NCBI GenBank assembly: GCA_947483345.1
Contig: CANKNL010000051.1
Span: 1 to 14,044, forward strand
DNA: 14,044 nt
Direction: 5' to 3'
Source: Chitinophagaceae bacterium
GTDB lineage: Bacteria; Bacteroidota; Bacteroidia; Chitinophagales; Chitinophagaceae
Part shown: positions 14,029 to 14,044 of the stretch, piece after piece
Position numbering within the stretch: position 1 is the first letter of the stretch
Layout of the letters: each line of letters opens with the position of its first letter
Position numbers and translations under genes: made by a program
The notes under the pieces: generated by a model
Told to the model about the DNA's origin: nothing
The model's input: only the letters and a program-made list of their open reading frames with translations
The model's database searches: none

Positions 14029-14044
14029 TCAATTCTTATAAATT

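Noticed and set aside
1..14044. CRISPR array, mobile element, phage or defence system
   Set aside because: No regularly spaced repeats, transposase, integrase, nuclease or toxin-antitoxin pair was found on either strand. All sizeable frames are accounted for by chromosomal families.

Overview
The window reads as an ordinary chromosomal stretch from a Bacteroidota bacterium, most likely of the Chitinophagaceae/Chitinophagales type. The reasons are the AT-rich coding style, a DUF5686 protein, a GSCFA protein, a TonB-dependent receptor with an N-terminal carboxypeptidase-regulatory-like domain, signal peptides cut just before Gln, a lipoprotein with a charged tail after its Cys, and promoters of the Bacteroidota form (TAnnTTTG with an upstream TTTG). 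There is no mobile element, CRISPR array, rRNA or tRNA. No gap between genes exceeds 214 bases.

Layout, left to right. At 1-60 there is a repeat-bearing leader, followed by a GSCFA/SGNH-like gene (61-1056, +). A C5/G5 inverted repeat separates it from miaE (1090-1701, -), and a small lipocalin-like lipoprotein gene (1762-2181, -) lies upstream of miaE. After an AT-rich divergent spacer (2182-2395) come a penicillin-acylase-family N-terminal nucleophile hydrolase (2396-4852, +), a terminator hairpin, a 115-residue four-helix membrane protein of unknown function (4939-5286, +), and a large DUF5686 surface/outer-membrane protein (5357-7906, +). trhO follows (8009-9046, +), with its own good promoter and a structured leader. 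trhO faces an exported lactonase-family beta-propeller gene (9058-10182, -), which lies 26 bases downstream of purC (10209-11147, -). purC diverges from a TonB-dependent receptor gene (11284-14028, +) that ends 16 bases before the window does.

The genes do not form one pathway. Two themes recur. Several products are predicted to be exported or envelope-bound: the lipoprotein, the acylase, the small membrane protein, the DUF5686 protein, the lactonase and the receptor. Two products, MiaE and TrhO, hydroxylate nucleosides of the tRNA anticodon loop, at A37 and U34. PurC is a purine biosynthesis enzyme.

I did not find a convincing undescribed system. The most interesting signals are non-coding: a perfect 9-bp inverted repeat that contains the -7 promoter element of the DUF5686 gene, two adjacent related hairpins in the trhO leader, and an 11-bp dyad just upstream of the acylase gene. 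At protein level, the points of interest are an EF-hand-like acidic loop in the TonB receptor and an unassigned small membrane protein.
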